Positions 8,366 through 17,212 of a DNA stretch of 64,000 bases are shown one piece after another. The notes beneath the pieces were generated by a model. It was not told where the DNA came from and ran no database searches. It saw only the letters and a list, made by a program, of their open reading frames with translations. The DNA lies in assembly GCA_938046095.1 (NCBI GenBank), contig CALIXS010000026.1:62001-126000 (forward strand), written 5' to 3'. How positions within the stretch are numbered: position 1 is the first letter of the stretch; each line of letters begins with the position of its first letter. The stretch comes from an uncultured Clostridia bacterium. GTDB lineage: Bacteria; Bacillota; Clostridia; Peptostreptococcales; Anaerovoracaceae. A program made the translations under genes and the position numbers.

Positions 8366-9453
8366 TGAAGTTTTCATTAACTGATCACCTGTCAAAGCAT
8401 CTTGAGGCAGCCTCATACAGGGCGGTCGAAGAGGAATGTGAAAGGCTCGAGCATATTGGCGGTAAAGGTGACGAGGAGCCTGTGCCGAAGAAAGCGGACG
8501 GAACACCGGATCGCGAGCACATGAATGAAAAGCAGCTTTTTATGCTTGCCGACCATGACCTCAGAGATTCCGAAAAGCTCGGCTATAAGGAATATTCATA
8601 TTGGCGATCAACGCTGAATACATTTATGCACCGCAGGGTCGCAATGTTCTTTCTGATAGTAATGTGCGCGCTGCTGCTGTTCACTTTCATTCAGCCGCTG
8701 CTCCCAAATCAGGCGGACCCGAACTCGATTTTCTTTGACGGGAACGGAATGGCGAGGGCGAATCAGTCGCCCGACTCCGAATTCTGGTTCGGTACCAACA
8801 GCGCCGGACAGGATCTGTGGGCGAGGATATGGACCGGAACGAGAACATCGCTGTTCATCGGCTTTGTAGTCGCAATCGTCGAAGCGATAGTCGGAATTAC
8901 GATAGGTCTTCTTTGGGGCTACGTCAGAAAGCTCGACTTCTTCTTTACGGAGCTGTGGAATATTTTTGACAACGTTCCTCAAACGATCGTGCTCGTTTTG
9001 CTCGCATATATAATGAAGAGGAATATGTTCACTCTGATATTTGCCATGAGCATCACCGGCTGGCTTTCGATGGCCCTGTTTATAAGAAATCAGGTGCTCA
9101 TGATAAGAGACCGCGACTATAATCTGGCTTCGAGGTGCCTGGGCACTCCCATACACAGAATAATAATGAGAAACCTACTGCCATATATAGTCTCGGTAAT
9201 AATGCTGAGGATGGCGCTTACGATCCCCGGAGCTATAAGCAGTGAGGTGTTCGTAACTTATATAGGTCTCGGATTACCGCCGAGTTCGCCGTCACTGGGC
9301 AACCTTATAAACTCCGGACGTGCTTTGATGATGAGCCCGAACCTGAGATATCAGCTCATATTTCCGACGATGGTGTTGTCACTCATCACGATATCGTTTT
9401 ACGTAATCGGCAACGCGTTTTCAGACTCGGCCGACCCGAGAAATCACAGGTAA
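8365..9453 (+). CDS. oppC: Oligopeptide ABC transporter permease OppC
   Basis: 362 residues. It is longer than most DppC proteins because of an N-terminal cytosolic extension of about 90 charged residues before the first helix (RRVAMFFLIVM), as in OppC/AmiD of Gram-positive bacteria. The periplasm-facing segment carries the family pattern WFGTNSAGQDLWARIWTGT, and the EAA loop is NLASRCLGTPIHRIIMRN. Six helices are predicted. It overlaps oppB by one base and is followed 12 nt later by oppD. Confidence 0.92.
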   Translation: MKFSLTDHLSKHLEAASYRAVEEECERLEHIGGKGDEEPVPKKADGTPDREHMNEKQLFMLADHDLRDSEKLGYKEYSYWRSTLNTFMHRRVAMFFLIVMCALLLFTFIQPLLPNQADPNSIFFDGNGMARANQSPDSEFWFGTNSAGQDLWARIWTGTRTSLFIGFVVAIVEAIVGITIGLLWGYVRKLDFFFTELWNIFDNVPQTIVLVLLAYIMKRNMFTLIFAMSITGWLSMALFIRNQVLMIRDRDYNLASRCLGTPIHRIIMRNLLPYIVSVIMLRMALTIPGAISSEVFVTYIGLGLPPSSPSLGNLINSGRALMMSPNLRYQLIFPTMVLSLITISFYVIGNAFSDSADPRNHR

Positions 9454-9465
9454 AGGAGGTACGGC

Positions 9466-10533
9466 ATGGAAAATATGGATAAAGATACGATCATGTCAGT
9501 AGAAGACCTCCACGTCAAGTTCACTCTTCGCGGAGATACTCTGAACGTAATCAGGGGCATAAGCCTCGACATCAAAAAAGGCGAGAGCATAGCTATAGTC
9601 GGCGAGTCGGGATCGGGAAAGTCGGTGTTCACGAAGACTTTTCTCGGCATGCTCGATTCAAACGGATACATAGACGAGGGACACATCATGTTCCGCAGCG
9701 GCGGCAGGGACGGAAACGAGTCGATCGTCGATCTTACCACATATAAGACGGAGAAGGATTGGCTTACGATACGCGGCAGACAGATCGCTATGATCATGCA
9801 GGATCCTATGACAAGTCTCAATCCGCTCAAAACCATAGGTCACCAGATAGAAGAGACCGTTTTGCTCCATCATGACGTTTCGAAGGAGGAGGCACATGCC
9901 AGAGCTGTCAAGCTGTTGACGGACGTTGGGATCAACGAGCCCGAACGCCGATGCAAGCAGTATCCGCACGAATTCTCCGGCGGAATGCGGCAGAGGGTTG
10001 TAATCGCGATAGCCCTTGCGTGTGATCCGAGAATACTGATATGCGATGAGCCTACGACGGCGCTCGATGTAACGATACAGGCTCAGATACTGCAGCTCAT
10101 AAGAGAGCTGCAGTCAAAGTTCGAGCTTACGACTATATACATAACGCACGATTTGGGCGTTGTGGCGAACGTGGCCGACAGGATCGCCGTAATGTATGCG
10201 GGAGACATTATAGAGGTCGGCGAGTGCGAGGAGATTTTTTACTCCCCGAAGCATCCGTATACATGGGCTTTGCTGAGCTCGCTGCCGCAGCTCGGAATGA
10301 AGGGCGAGGATCTCTATTCGATAGCAGGCACGCCTCCTAACCTCAGGCAGGAGATAAAGGGTGATGCATTCGCGCCCCGCAACCCGTATGCTTTGAACAT
10401 AGACTTCGTCGAAAGGCCGCCTTTCTTTGAGGTGAGTCCGACGCACAAGGTCAGAACGTGGCTGTTGGATGAACGGGCACCGCACATAGAGCCGCCGGAA
10501 TCCGTCAAACGGCTTGCAGAGAGGGGGCTTTGA
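9466..10533 (+). CDS. oppD: Oligopeptide ABC transporter ATPase OppD
   Basis: 355 residues. Walker A is GESGSGKSV, the signature FSGGMRQRVVIAIALA, Walker B ILICDEP and the H-loop YITHDLG. The C-terminal oligopeptide-transporter domain (KHPYTWALLSSLPQLG through APRNPYALNIDF) has no Cys-rich motif. The start follows AAGGAGG. The 3' end overlaps oppF by 4 nt (ATGA-type arrangement). The C-terminal 75 residues are close to those of the fused protein at the left edge, so the two loci look like diverged duplicates. Confidence 0.93.
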   Translation: MENMDKDTIMSVEDLHVKFTLRGDTLNVIRGISLDIKKGESIAIVGESGSGKSVFTKTFLGMLDSNGYIDEGHIMFRSGGRDGNESIVDLTTYKTEKDWLTIRGRQIAMIMQDPMTSLNPLKTIGHQIEETVLLHHDVSKEEAHARAVKLLTDVGINEPERRCKQYPHEFSGGMRQRVVIAIALACDPRILICDEPTTALDVTIQAQILQLIRELQSKFELTTIYITHDLGVVANVADRIAVMYAGDIIEVGECEEIFYSPKHPYTWALLSSLPQLGMKGEDLYSIAGTPPNLRQEIKGDAFAPRNPYALNIDFVERPPFFEVSPTHKVRTWLLDERAPHIEPPESVKRLAERGL

Positions 10534-11486
10534 TCATGGCAGAGAATAATACTAAAGAAAAACATGTTCTGGTCGATGTAAGAGACCTGACAATTCAGTT
10601 CGGATCAAGGCGTCATCCGTTTACTGCCGTAGATAAGGCGAGCTTTCAGATATATAAGGGTGAGACGTTCGGCCTCGTGGGGGAGTCCGGGTCAGGTAAG
10701 ACGACCATAGGCCGCGCCCTCATAAGGATAAATCCGACCGCCGGCGGAGAGATAATATACGACGGCAGGAAGATTAACGGCAAAATTCCGAGCGAACTCG
10801 ACAAAGAGGTTACCCGCAGGATCCAGATGATATTTCAGGATCCTATGGCATCTCTCAATGAGAGAGCAAAGGTGGACTACATAGTCGCCGAGGGGCTTCT
10901 CAACCTGCCGAAAAAGATGAGCAGGGAGGAACGTCGTAAAACGGTATCCGAAGCGCTCGACTCGGTAGGACTTCTGCCGGAATTCGCAAGCCGCTTTCCG
11001 CACGAGTTTTCGGGCGGTCAACGCCAGCGCATAGGTATAGCGAGAGCGATGGTTATGCAGCCGGAGTTTATAATCGCCGACGAACCGATCTCCGCTCTCG
11101 ACGTATCTATCAGAGCGCAGGTCCTTAACCTCATGTCGAAGCTCCAGCGCGAACAGGGCCTCACATACCTGTTTATTTCGCACGACCTGTCGGTAATGAG
11201 ATTTATATGTGACAGGATATGCGTAATACACAAGGGTGTGCTCGTCGAGCTTGCAGACACGGAGGAGCTCTTTGCTCACCCGACGCATCCGTACACGGAA
11301 TCGCTCCTGTCCGCAATACCGATGCCGGATCCGAGACGCGAAAAGAAAAAGGTACTCAAGGTTTATGACCCTAATCAGCACGATTACAGCACGGACAAGC
11401 CGTCGTGGAGAGAGATAAGGCCGAGCCATTTCGTGTGGGCCAACGATTCGGAGTTCAAGAGGTATAAGCAAAAGCTTGACGGATGA
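10530..11486 (+). CDS. oppF: Oligopeptide ABC transporter ATPase OppF
   Basis: 318 residues. Walker A GESGSGKTT, Q-loop IFQDPMASLN, signature FSGGQRQRIGIARAM, Walker B FIIADEP, H-loop FISHDLS. It pairs with OppD to energise import. It is the last gene of the operon and is followed by a hairpin-T terminator. Its sequence is very close to the C-terminal half of the fused protein at 3-1280, including the unusual tail with YSTDKPSWREIRPSHFV, which supports recent duplication of the whole cassette. Confidence 0.93.
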   Translation: MIMAENNTKEKHVLVDVRDLTIQFGSRRHPFTAVDKASFQIYKGETFGLVGESGSGKTTIGRALIRINPTAGGEIIYDGRKINGKIPSELDKEVTRRIQMIFQDPMASLNERAKVDYIVAEGLLNLPKKMSREERRKTVSEALDSVGLLPEFASRFPHEFSGGQRQRIGIARAMVMQPEFIIADEPISALDVSIRAQVLNLMSKLQREQGLTYLFISHDLSVMRFICDRICVIHKGVLVELADTEELFAHPTHPYTESLLSAIPMPDPRREKKKVLKVYDPNQHDYSTDKPSWREIRPSHFVWANDSEFKRYKQKLDG

Positions 11487-11521
11487 AGCCGCAAGCCTTA
11501 GTCTGAATCTGTAATGCAATG

Positions 11522-11565
11522 CCGGCAGCTCCGTATAAGTGATATGCGGAAGGCCGCCGGTTTTT
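11522..11565 (+). terminator. Terminator of oppABCDF
   Basis: CCGGCAGCTCCG and CGGAAGGCCGCCGG form an imperfect stem that ends in TTTTTGTTTT, 35 nt after the oppF stop. Confidence 0.7.
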
Positions 11566-11583
11566 GTTTTTCCCCGGCATAAA

Positions 11584-11629
11584 AAACCTCCCGGCCGATA
11601 CTACTATATCATTATCGGTCGGGAGGTTT
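11584..11629 (-). terminator. Terminator of the thioredoxin-like lipoprotein gene, probably bidirectional
   Basis: AAACCTCCCGGCCGATA (11584-11600) pairs with TATCGGTCGGGAGGTTT (11613-11629) over 17 positions with one wobble. Read on the minus strand the stem is followed by six T. It separates two convergent transcription units. Confidence 0.85.
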
Positions 11630-11689
11630 ATACTGATTTCAGTTAAATCGATTCATTTAAATTTATTCAGATAACTTGATTCGGTTTAA

Positions 11690-12589
11690 TTATTTTTTAC
11701 CTAATTCCTGAATCTGCGCTTCAATTTCTTCAATCTTTTTAAGATCATCATCGAGCGTACGTAATTCGTCCTCGGAGAAGGAATCTTTTGATTCTTCTAT
11801 TTGAGATTTTAAAAATTCAACATAAGGCGTATTTTCGCTTTGCTGCACTTTATCTTTTTGAATCTTTGCAAACACCTTATCCCAAACCGCTCTGTGCTCG
11901 GAAAATATCATGTTCTCCTCTGCCAAAAGTTCTGACGTTTTATCATCCCCGGAATTATGAGGGGTTGCGGAAGATGAAATGTCTTTTCCTGCCTTCAAGT
12001 CATCGACCATTTTAAGAATCTGATTCATTTTTTCTTCATCTTCAATGCTTCCAACAATAGGCTGGCCAACGATGTTGCCATGCTTATCAACTAGAATGGT
12101 CGTCGGAAAAGTAAAGATTTTTGCTATATAACTTCTTGCATCCTGATTATCATCAATAACGATGTTTCTGTATGTTACGCCCTGCTTTGAAAGAATTTCT
12201 TTTGCTCCGTTAAACTCCTCCTGATTTTCTCCGGCCTGAACGTTTACGCCGATAAGCTCAGCTCCCTTTTCACGAAGCTTGGCATTGAACTTTTCGAGTG
12301 CGGGCATCTCATTCACACATGCAGAGCAGCCGTTAAACCAGAAAGTAAGAAGTGTTGCCTCATTTTTACTGAACAGAGAGTCGTCAACATCATTTCCGTC
12401 GAAATCCTTTCCTTTGAATTTAGGAAAAGCCTCGGTTTGAGTCGTTTCAGCCTGATCCGCAGGAATCGATTGAGATTGAGATTGAGACTGAGATTTAGAG
12501 TTGGAGTTGTCTGTACTGCCACAGGCAGCTGCTGAAACTATCATCACCGCCGCCGCCATTACAAGAATGATTTTTTTTATTGCTTTCAT
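11690..12589 (-). CDS. Thioredoxin-fold (TlpA/ResA-like) lipoprotein
   Basis: 299 residues from the ATG at 12589, which is preceded by AAGGAAGGG; an upstream in-frame start at 12622 adds 11 charged residues before the signal peptide and lacks a good site. The lipobox is SAAAC with Cys23. A linker of SQSQ repeats (residues 32-41) follows, then a thioredoxin fold with the redox motif CSAC (Cys88, Cys91) in FWFNGCSACVNEMP and the cis-Pro region FTFPTTILVD. After about residue 195 there is a Glu/Lys-rich, probably coiled, C-terminal extension of about 100 residues that standard TlpA proteins lack. It is likely a surface thiol-disulfide reductase. It is encoded alone, with its own terminator. Base composition looks more AT-rich than its neighbours. 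Confidence 0.82.
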   Translation of the reverse strand: MKAIKKIILVMAAAVMIVSAAACGSTDNSNSKSQSQSQSQSIPADQAETTQTEAFPKFKGKDFDGNDVDDSLFSKNEATLLTFWFNGCSACVNEMPALEKFNAKLREKGAELIGVNVQAGENQEEFNGAKEILSKQGVTYRNIVIDDNQDARSYIAKIFTFPTTILVDKHGNIVGQPIVGSIEDEEKMNQILKMVDDLKAGKDISSSATPHNSGDDKTSELLAEENMIFSEHRAVWDKVFAKIQKDKVQQSENTPYVEFLKSQIEESKDSFSEDELRTLDDDLKKIEEIEAQIQELGKK

Positions 12590-12688
12590 TTTTTTTCCCT
12601 TCCTTTTCGATTTGTTTTTCATGACTGCTTAAGGATAACAAAGCCGGTATAAAGTTTCTGTTAAGAAAAAAGTGCCGCGTACGTTCTC

Positions 12689-12717
12689 TTGACTTGAGGT
12701 ATGTGAAAGAATATTAT
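12689..12717 (+). promoter_or_regulatory. Promoter placing transcription start at the ATG of the 12725 gene
   Basis: TTGACT (12689-12694), a 17-bp spacer and TATTAT (12712-12717). The expected start of transcription is about 12724-12725, the first base of the ATG. No Shine-Dalgarno sequence precedes the gene, so a leaderless mRNA is likely. Confidence 0.65.
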
Positions 12718-12724
12718 TAGACTC

Positions 12725-13240
12725 ATGAGAGACATTATTATATTTATAGTATTTGCGGTGATCGAGATCCTGACGGTTTACTGCTTCGTAGACACCCTCA
12801 GGGTGGTTCTGATGCACCGCGAGGGACGCGGAGTGCGCGGCAGCGGAAGGATATTGAAACTCCGTCGTGTTATGCGAAGGAGCGGCAGACCGCATTCAAT
12901 CCCTCTTCCTCATGGTAAAACCGATAGGCTCACGCGGTCGCGCGAGGTAAAATGCGATTACATGGTCGATCTCGAGTATACGAGAGAGGACGGCGAAAGG
13001 GTGGTGCTCCGGGATTTTGTTATTCCGTCAAAGCTTAAGGAAATCGCGGGAGGCACGGAGCTCATGTACTGCGAGGGTGACGATATCCCCATAAAATACA
13101 GTCCAAAGTACAGGAAGCTCGTCGTTGTCGATGCTCCGGATGTACGCGGCAGAGAAGGCGGCACATTCATGCTGTATATATGGGGGCTCGCCGTAATATT
13201 TATAGCCGTGTTTATCATGACACTGATAGCATCACTGTAA
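12725..13240 (+). CDS. Membrane protein with two helices flanking a soluble domain (DUF3592-like topology)
   Basis: 171 residues. A membrane helix at 4-26 is followed by a basic segment, then a beta-rich soluble part (DYMVDLEYTREDGERVV, IPIKYSPKYRKLVVVD) and a second helix at 147-168. The layout and the IKYSPKYRK pattern recall DUF3592 proteins, whose function is unknown. The start is the only ATG near the promoter and there is no ribosome site. It converges on the carboxypeptidase gene 166 bp downstream. The function cannot be named. Confidence 0.65.
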   Translation: MRDIIIFIVFAVIEILTVYCFVDTLRVVLMHREGRGVRGSGRILKLRRVMRRSGRPHSIPLPHGKTDRLTRSREVKCDYMVDLEYTREDGERVVLRDFVIPSKLKEIAGGTELMYCEGDDIPIKYSPKYRKLVVVDAPDVRGREGGTFMLYIWGLAVIFIAVFIMTLIASL

Positions 13241-13243
13241 AGT

Positions 13244-13341
13244 GAATTCGACGGCGCGACCGAAATTACTGCGACACGAGACAAAAAGAAGAGGTGTCGC
13301 ATGCGACAGAGCCGAAAATAAAATACTGTCGCAGCGAATTC
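13244..13341. repeat. Nested inverted repeats between convergent genes
   Basis: Four copies of the 7-mer TGCGACA/TGTCGCA lie at 13270-13276, 13295-13301, 13302-13308 and 13327-13333. The two central copies form a perfect 14-bp palindrome, TGTCGCATGCGACA. The outer two are in inverted orientation, and the block is flanked by GAATTCG (13244) and CGAATTC (13335). The arrangement is roughly symmetric around 13301. It could be a terminator-like structure, a protein-binding site or a small mobile remnant. Confidence 0.6.
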
Positions 13342-13406
13342 CTCTCTTTGATTTTAATAATTTTTGCTTTATGCGAGCGGTTAACGAAGCGATAACGGTG
13401 TGCCGT

Positions 13407-14387
13407 TTACGATGCGGCACCTGTCTTTTTTCTGCGCTTTCCTCTTGTCACGGCGCAGAGCACAATGACGAGGATTGCTGCGCCCGCCAGGCAGCCTGTT
13501 AAGGCCGCCTTTTTATATGTGATGCCGTATTTTGGGATAAGCCAGCCTTGATTTGCATATTTGCGAGCATAGTTTATGAGCGTATGCTCGTCGGTGAGCG
13601 AGTCGGGTTCGCCGCTTTTCATGACTGTACCGAGAAATGTGAATTCACCTTGTTTGAACATGAAGACCGCTGTAGAGTCAATGTCCCACGAGCCGGTTTT
13701 CATGCAGATGACGTGTGCGGCGGACTCATATATGAGATCGCATATATTGTGGAACGTGCGAGCCTCGTGTTTGTTCGTTGCCGCGGCCTTGTATGTTTTA
13801 GTGCCGGCTATGGTACGCACCGTTTCGTTTTCAAAGGCCGTCTGTGCGATTATAAACAGGTCGCGGGCTGTCGTGTAGTGGTGGCCGTCGCGGATACCGC
13901 TCGGGTTTGTAAAGTTCGTATTATTACAGCCCATTTTCTTTGCCGTTTCGGTCATCAGCTCTCCGAATGCTTTCTCATCGCCGCTTATATATTCTCCGAG
14001 GGCTGTAGCCGAGTCGTTCCCGGAAAGCATCATAGTCCCGTACATGAGATCCCGAACGGTTACCTCTTCACCGCGGATGAGACCCATTACACTGTAATCT
14101 CTGACTCTTGAGATATTTTCCACGTGTACGGATATAGTGACGACCTCGTCGGGATCAAGCATTGTAGCGGCGAGGTAGACAGTCATTATTTTTGTCGTCG
14201 AATAAGGAAATGCCTGCTCGTCGATATTTTTTTCGCAGATGTAATCGTCAGTATCAAAGCAATACAGCAACGCCGAATCTGAAATGATATCGGGTTCGTC
14301 AAGTGCAAAACATTCCGGAACGTGTGGCGCTGACAAAATAAACAAAACGGACAGGATGATCAGGAATATGGATATTTTCTTTTTCAT
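13407..14387 (-). CDS. dacF: D-alanyl-D-alanine carboxypeptidase (peptidase S11, DacF-like)
   Basis: 326 residues with a signal peptide (1-28, ending CFA-LD). All three penicillin-binding motifs are present: S63-T-T-K66, S122-G-N124 and K230-T-G. The enzyme trims the terminal D-Ala from peptidoglycan stem peptides on the outer face of the membrane. Instead of the usual amphipathic C-terminal helix after a beta domain, it ends in a true transmembrane helix (about 294-315) and a basic tail RGKRRKK, so it should be anchored at both positions or by the C-terminus alone after cleavage. It lies downstream of a peptide-binding protein gene, separated by a hairpin, suggesting co-transcription with cell-wall peptide uptake. 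Confidence 0.88.
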   Translation of the reverse strand: MKKKISIFLIILSVLFILSAPHVPECFALDEPDIISDSALLYCFDTDDYICEKNIDEQAFPYSTTKIMTVYLAATMLDPDEVVTISVHVENISRVRDYSVMGLIRGEEVTVRDLMYGTMMLSGNDSATALGEYISGDEKAFGELMTETAKKMGCNNTNFTNPSGIRDGHHYTTARDLFIIAQTAFENETVRTIAGTKTYKAAATNKHEARTFHNICDLIYESAAHVICMKTGSWDIDSTAVFMFKQGEFTFLGTVMKSGEPDSLTDEHTLINYARKYANQGWLIPKYGITYKKAALTGCLAGAAILVIVLCAVTRGKRRKKTGAAS

Positions 14388-14403
14388 AACATAGGTACCT
14401 TTG

Positions 14404-14433
14404 AAAAGAGCTGCCGGCCAGGGCAGCCCTTTT
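14404..14433 (-). terminator. Hairpin between the binding-protein gene and dacF
   Basis: On the minus strand AAAAGGGCTGCC pairs with GGCAGCTCTTTT around a short loop. It is a terminator-like stem 27 nt after the 14461 stop and may allow partial read-through into dacF. Confidence 0.65.
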
Positions 14434-14460
14434 AAATTTTGTCTTAATTACTTTTGCCGT

Positions 14461-16041
14461 TTATGCCCAGCCTACATCGTTCCAGTCGAGCGAGCCGTCG
14501 GAATTGATTTTGACACCCGAGAGACCTGAGCTGTAAGCGAGATGACCTATTTCTGAGTAGAACGGGAGAATGTCGATGTTCTCGAACATCTTCATCTGGA
14601 TGTCGCCGATCTTCTTTGTCCTCTCGTCGGAATCGACAGTAGCGGCGATATCCTTGACCTCGGCATAGTACGCATCCGTTGCCGTAGGAGCATTCTTGTC
14701 GTAGTAGCAGGTGTTCAGGATCAGTATAGGCTCCGCCCATGCGAGACTCTCTCTTGCAAAGTCGTAATCATCGCTCTTTACCTGCTCGTGAACGTAGTTC
14801 CAGTCTATGGAGTTGAGGTTGATCTGGATGCCGTAATTCTGGAACTGGCCCTGAAGTCCCTCAGCAAGAACAGATGAAAGGGAGGAGGATGATGCATAGA
14901 AATTGAAAGTGAGAACCTGGCCGTCTTTCTGATAGAAGCCGTCGGAACCCTTTGTGTAGCCGGCCGCTTCGATCAGCTTTATGCCTTCGTCGTGGTTATT
15001 GGCGAGGTTTTTCTGGAACCAATCCTTTGCGTCTTTGTTGAAATTCTGCATCGTGTCGAAGATCATCGAATACGCGGGAATCGCGGCACCGTCCGTAAGG
15101 TCGCAGAGAGCTTCTCTGTCGAGCAGAAGGGCGAAGGCCTTGCGCAGGTTCTTGTCCTGGAAAGGGCCTGCTGTTGTATTGACTTCGATGAAGTCGATTT
15201 CCGGATATGAACTTTCGGCGATGGTCACGCTGTCGAGACCTTCGAGCTGTGATCTGTCGTCATTGCTGACGGAGAAGAGGAAGTCGACGTCGCCGTTCTT
15301 GAGCGATTCGAGCGCCGTGTAGCCCTCGACGTTAAAGGTAGCGTCTACAGATGCAAACTTTGATGCGCCCTTGTTTTTTGCAAGCGGATTGTGCGTTATG
15401 TATTTGTCATTTCTGAGGAGCTTAACCTCGGAGCCGGATACATACTCGTCAAGGTAGAACATTCCGTAAGGGTGCGCGCCCCACATGAGCTGATCGTCCG
15501 TCATGGTGTCGAGCTCACCCTTATCTATGATGCACATGAAGTCGGATGTGAAATTATACAGCATGTCTGATCTGTAGTTTGAAAGATGCAAGGTGACCTG
15601 TCTGCCGTCGATGTCGATGGACTTGATGTTGTCATATCCGTCGGCATAAGGACTGACTTTCTGCCCGTGTTCGATGGATGCCTTTACATCCTCCGGCTCA
15701 ACCTGTTCGCCTGTGGAATAATACATCCCATCGGGAACGTTAAAGGTGATGGTGAGACCGTCCTCGCTGACAGTCCAGTCGGTACATGTGCCGTCAACGA
15801 TTTCGTTTTTATCGGTGTCCCACTCGAAAAGCGACTCGCTGACGAGCTGCTGCAGATTCGACGAGGAGTCCAATTGGTAGACGTCAATGCCGTACCACTC
15901 CGCGTCAACGACCTTCAGGTCTTCGCGTTCTCCGCCGCCCGGCGTACCTCCGCCGTCTGATGTCTTTCCGCATGAGGAAAGACTGAACATACCGATGAGC
16001 ATTACGCCGATCAGCGCTGTCGTAAGCAATTTCTTTTTCAT
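14461..16041 (-). CDS. Peptide ABC transporter substrate-binding lipoprotein
   Basis: 526 residues with a lipoprotein signal peptide ending SLSSC (Cys24). The SBP_bac_5 family is shown by VSEDGLTITFNVPDGMYYSTGE, the VKASIEH segment, and RKAFALLLDREALCD. The ATG follows GGAGG. It is encoded after dppBCDF, in the order B-C-D-F-A, and before dacF. Substrate is unknown; its company with a beta-lactamase-fold hydrolase and a D,D-carboxypeptidase makes cell-wall peptides a reasonable guess. Confidence 0.88.
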   Translation of the reverse strand: MKKKLLTTALIGVMLIGMFSLSSCGKTSDGGGTPGGGEREDLKVVDAEWYGIDVYQLDSSSNLQQLVSESLFEWDTDKNEIVDGTCTDWTVSEDGLTITFNVPDGMYYSTGEQVEPEDVKASIEHGQKVSPYADGYDNIKSIDIDGRQVTLHLSNYRSDMLYNFTSDFMCIIDKGELDTMTDDQLMWGAHPYGMFYLDEYVSGSEVKLLRNDKYITHNPLAKNKGASKFASVDATFNVEGYTALESLKNGDVDFLFSVSNDDRSQLEGLDSVTIAESSYPEIDFIEVNTTAGPFQDKNLRKAFALLLDREALCDLTDGAAIPAYSMIFDTMQNFNKDAKDWFQKNLANNHDEGIKLIEAAGYTKGSDGFYQKDGQVLTFNFYASSSSLSSVLAEGLQGQFQNYGIQINLNSIDWNYVHEQVKSDDYDFARESLAWAEPILILNTCYYDKNAPTATDAYYAEVKDIAATVDSDERTKKIGDIQMKMFENIDILPFYSEIGHLAYSSGLSGVKINSDGSLDWNDVGWA

Positions 16042-16234
16042 AATAAACCTCCGTATCGCATTTAACTGATAACAGCGATCAAAATATCTTTACCGCTTTT
16101 GTATTGAAGCGGAACAGATAACAAAGCAGAGCTGAGGAGTATCGCAGAAGGCGGACAGTGTAAAGGCGGCAGGGATTATCCGCCCGCGACCCGTATGCCG
16201 TGTGCCGTATATCGTACGTCATGTGTCATTTATA

Positions 16235-17209
16235 CTATCCCTCTATCGGGTGGAGGCACGACACCTGATGCTGATCCGTAACCATTGTGATTTCGGGCTC
16301 CGTTTTGCGGCATTCTTCCGTGACATACGGGCAGCGTTCGCAGAAGCGGCAGCCCGGTCCTAATTTTATAAGACTGCCCGGATCGCCCTTGAGCAGCTCC
16401 TTCTCGTCGCGCCTTTCGGCGGGATCAAGGATCGGTGCCGATTCCATGAGGCTCTTGGTATACGGATGCTTCGGATGATCCGCGATGTCCGCGGTGGGGC
16501 CGAACTCGACGAGCTTGCCGAGATACATGACGGCTATCCTGTCGCTGATGTATTTGATTACGTTCAGATCGTGTGTAATGACCAGGTATGTGAGCTTCAG
16601 ATCCTCCTGAAGGTCGAGTAGCAGGTTGAGTATCTGCGCCTGAACGGAAACATCGAGTGCACTCGTCGGTTCGTCCAGAATCATTATCTTCGGGTCGAGC
16701 GCCAAAGCGCGCGCTATGGCGATTCTCTGGAGCTGCCCTCCCGAAAGCTGGTGAGGATAGCTGTCAAGGTATCTTTGGTCCATCTTGACCATGTCGAGGA
16801 CGGACTTGGCTTTCTCCTTTGCTTCGGAGACAGGGATACCGTGAAGTATCATGGGCCTCATTATAGAGCTTTCGACCGTTTGTCTCGGGTTGAGATTGGA
16901 GGCGGGATCCTGAAATACGACAGCCACCTCGCGGTGAAGCTTTTTCATATTATCTCTGCTCGTCTCGGAAATGTCTATTCCGTCGATGACGACATCACCG
17001 CCGGTGCGTGCCGTAAGAGAAAGTATTACCCTTGCCAGTGTGGTCTTGCCGCTGCCGGACTCTCCGACGAGGCCGACGATTTCTCCCTCGTTTATCGTCA
17101 GGGTAATATCATCTACCGCTTTGACGTACGTTTTCTGCTTTTTGATTATGCCCTTGTCTATCTCAAAATATTTTTTGAGACCTCGCAGCTCTATCATTGG
17201 TTCGGACAT
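16235..17209 (-). CDS. dppF: Dipeptide/oligopeptide ABC transporter ATPase (DppF-like)
   Basis: 324 residues. Walker A GESGSGKTT, Q-loop VFQDPASNLNPR, signature LSGGQLQRIAIARAL, Walker B IMILDEP, H-loop VITHDLN. The C-terminal oligopeptide domain has the cysteine cluster CRFCERCPYVTEEC, typical of Dpp ATPases. It starts 3 nt after the dppD stop. The 193-bp gap after it holds the leader of the binding-protein gene and no other visible gene. Confidence 0.92.
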   Translation of the reverse strand: MSEPMIELRGLKKYFEIDKGIIKKQKTYVKAVDDITLTINEGEIVGLVGESGSGKTTLARVILSLTARTGGDVVIDGIDISETSRDNMKKLHREVAVVFQDPASNLNPRQTVESSIMRPMILHGIPVSEAKEKAKSVLDMVKMDQRYLDSYPHQLSGGQLQRIAIARALALDPKIMILDEPTSALDVSVQAQILNLLLDLQEDLKLTYLVITHDLNVIKYISDRIAVMYLGKLVEFGPTADIADHPKHPYTKSLMESAPILDPAERRDEKELLKGDPGSLIKLGPGCRFCERCPYVTEECRKTEPEITMVTDQHQVSCLHPIEG

Positions 17210-17212
17210 GCT

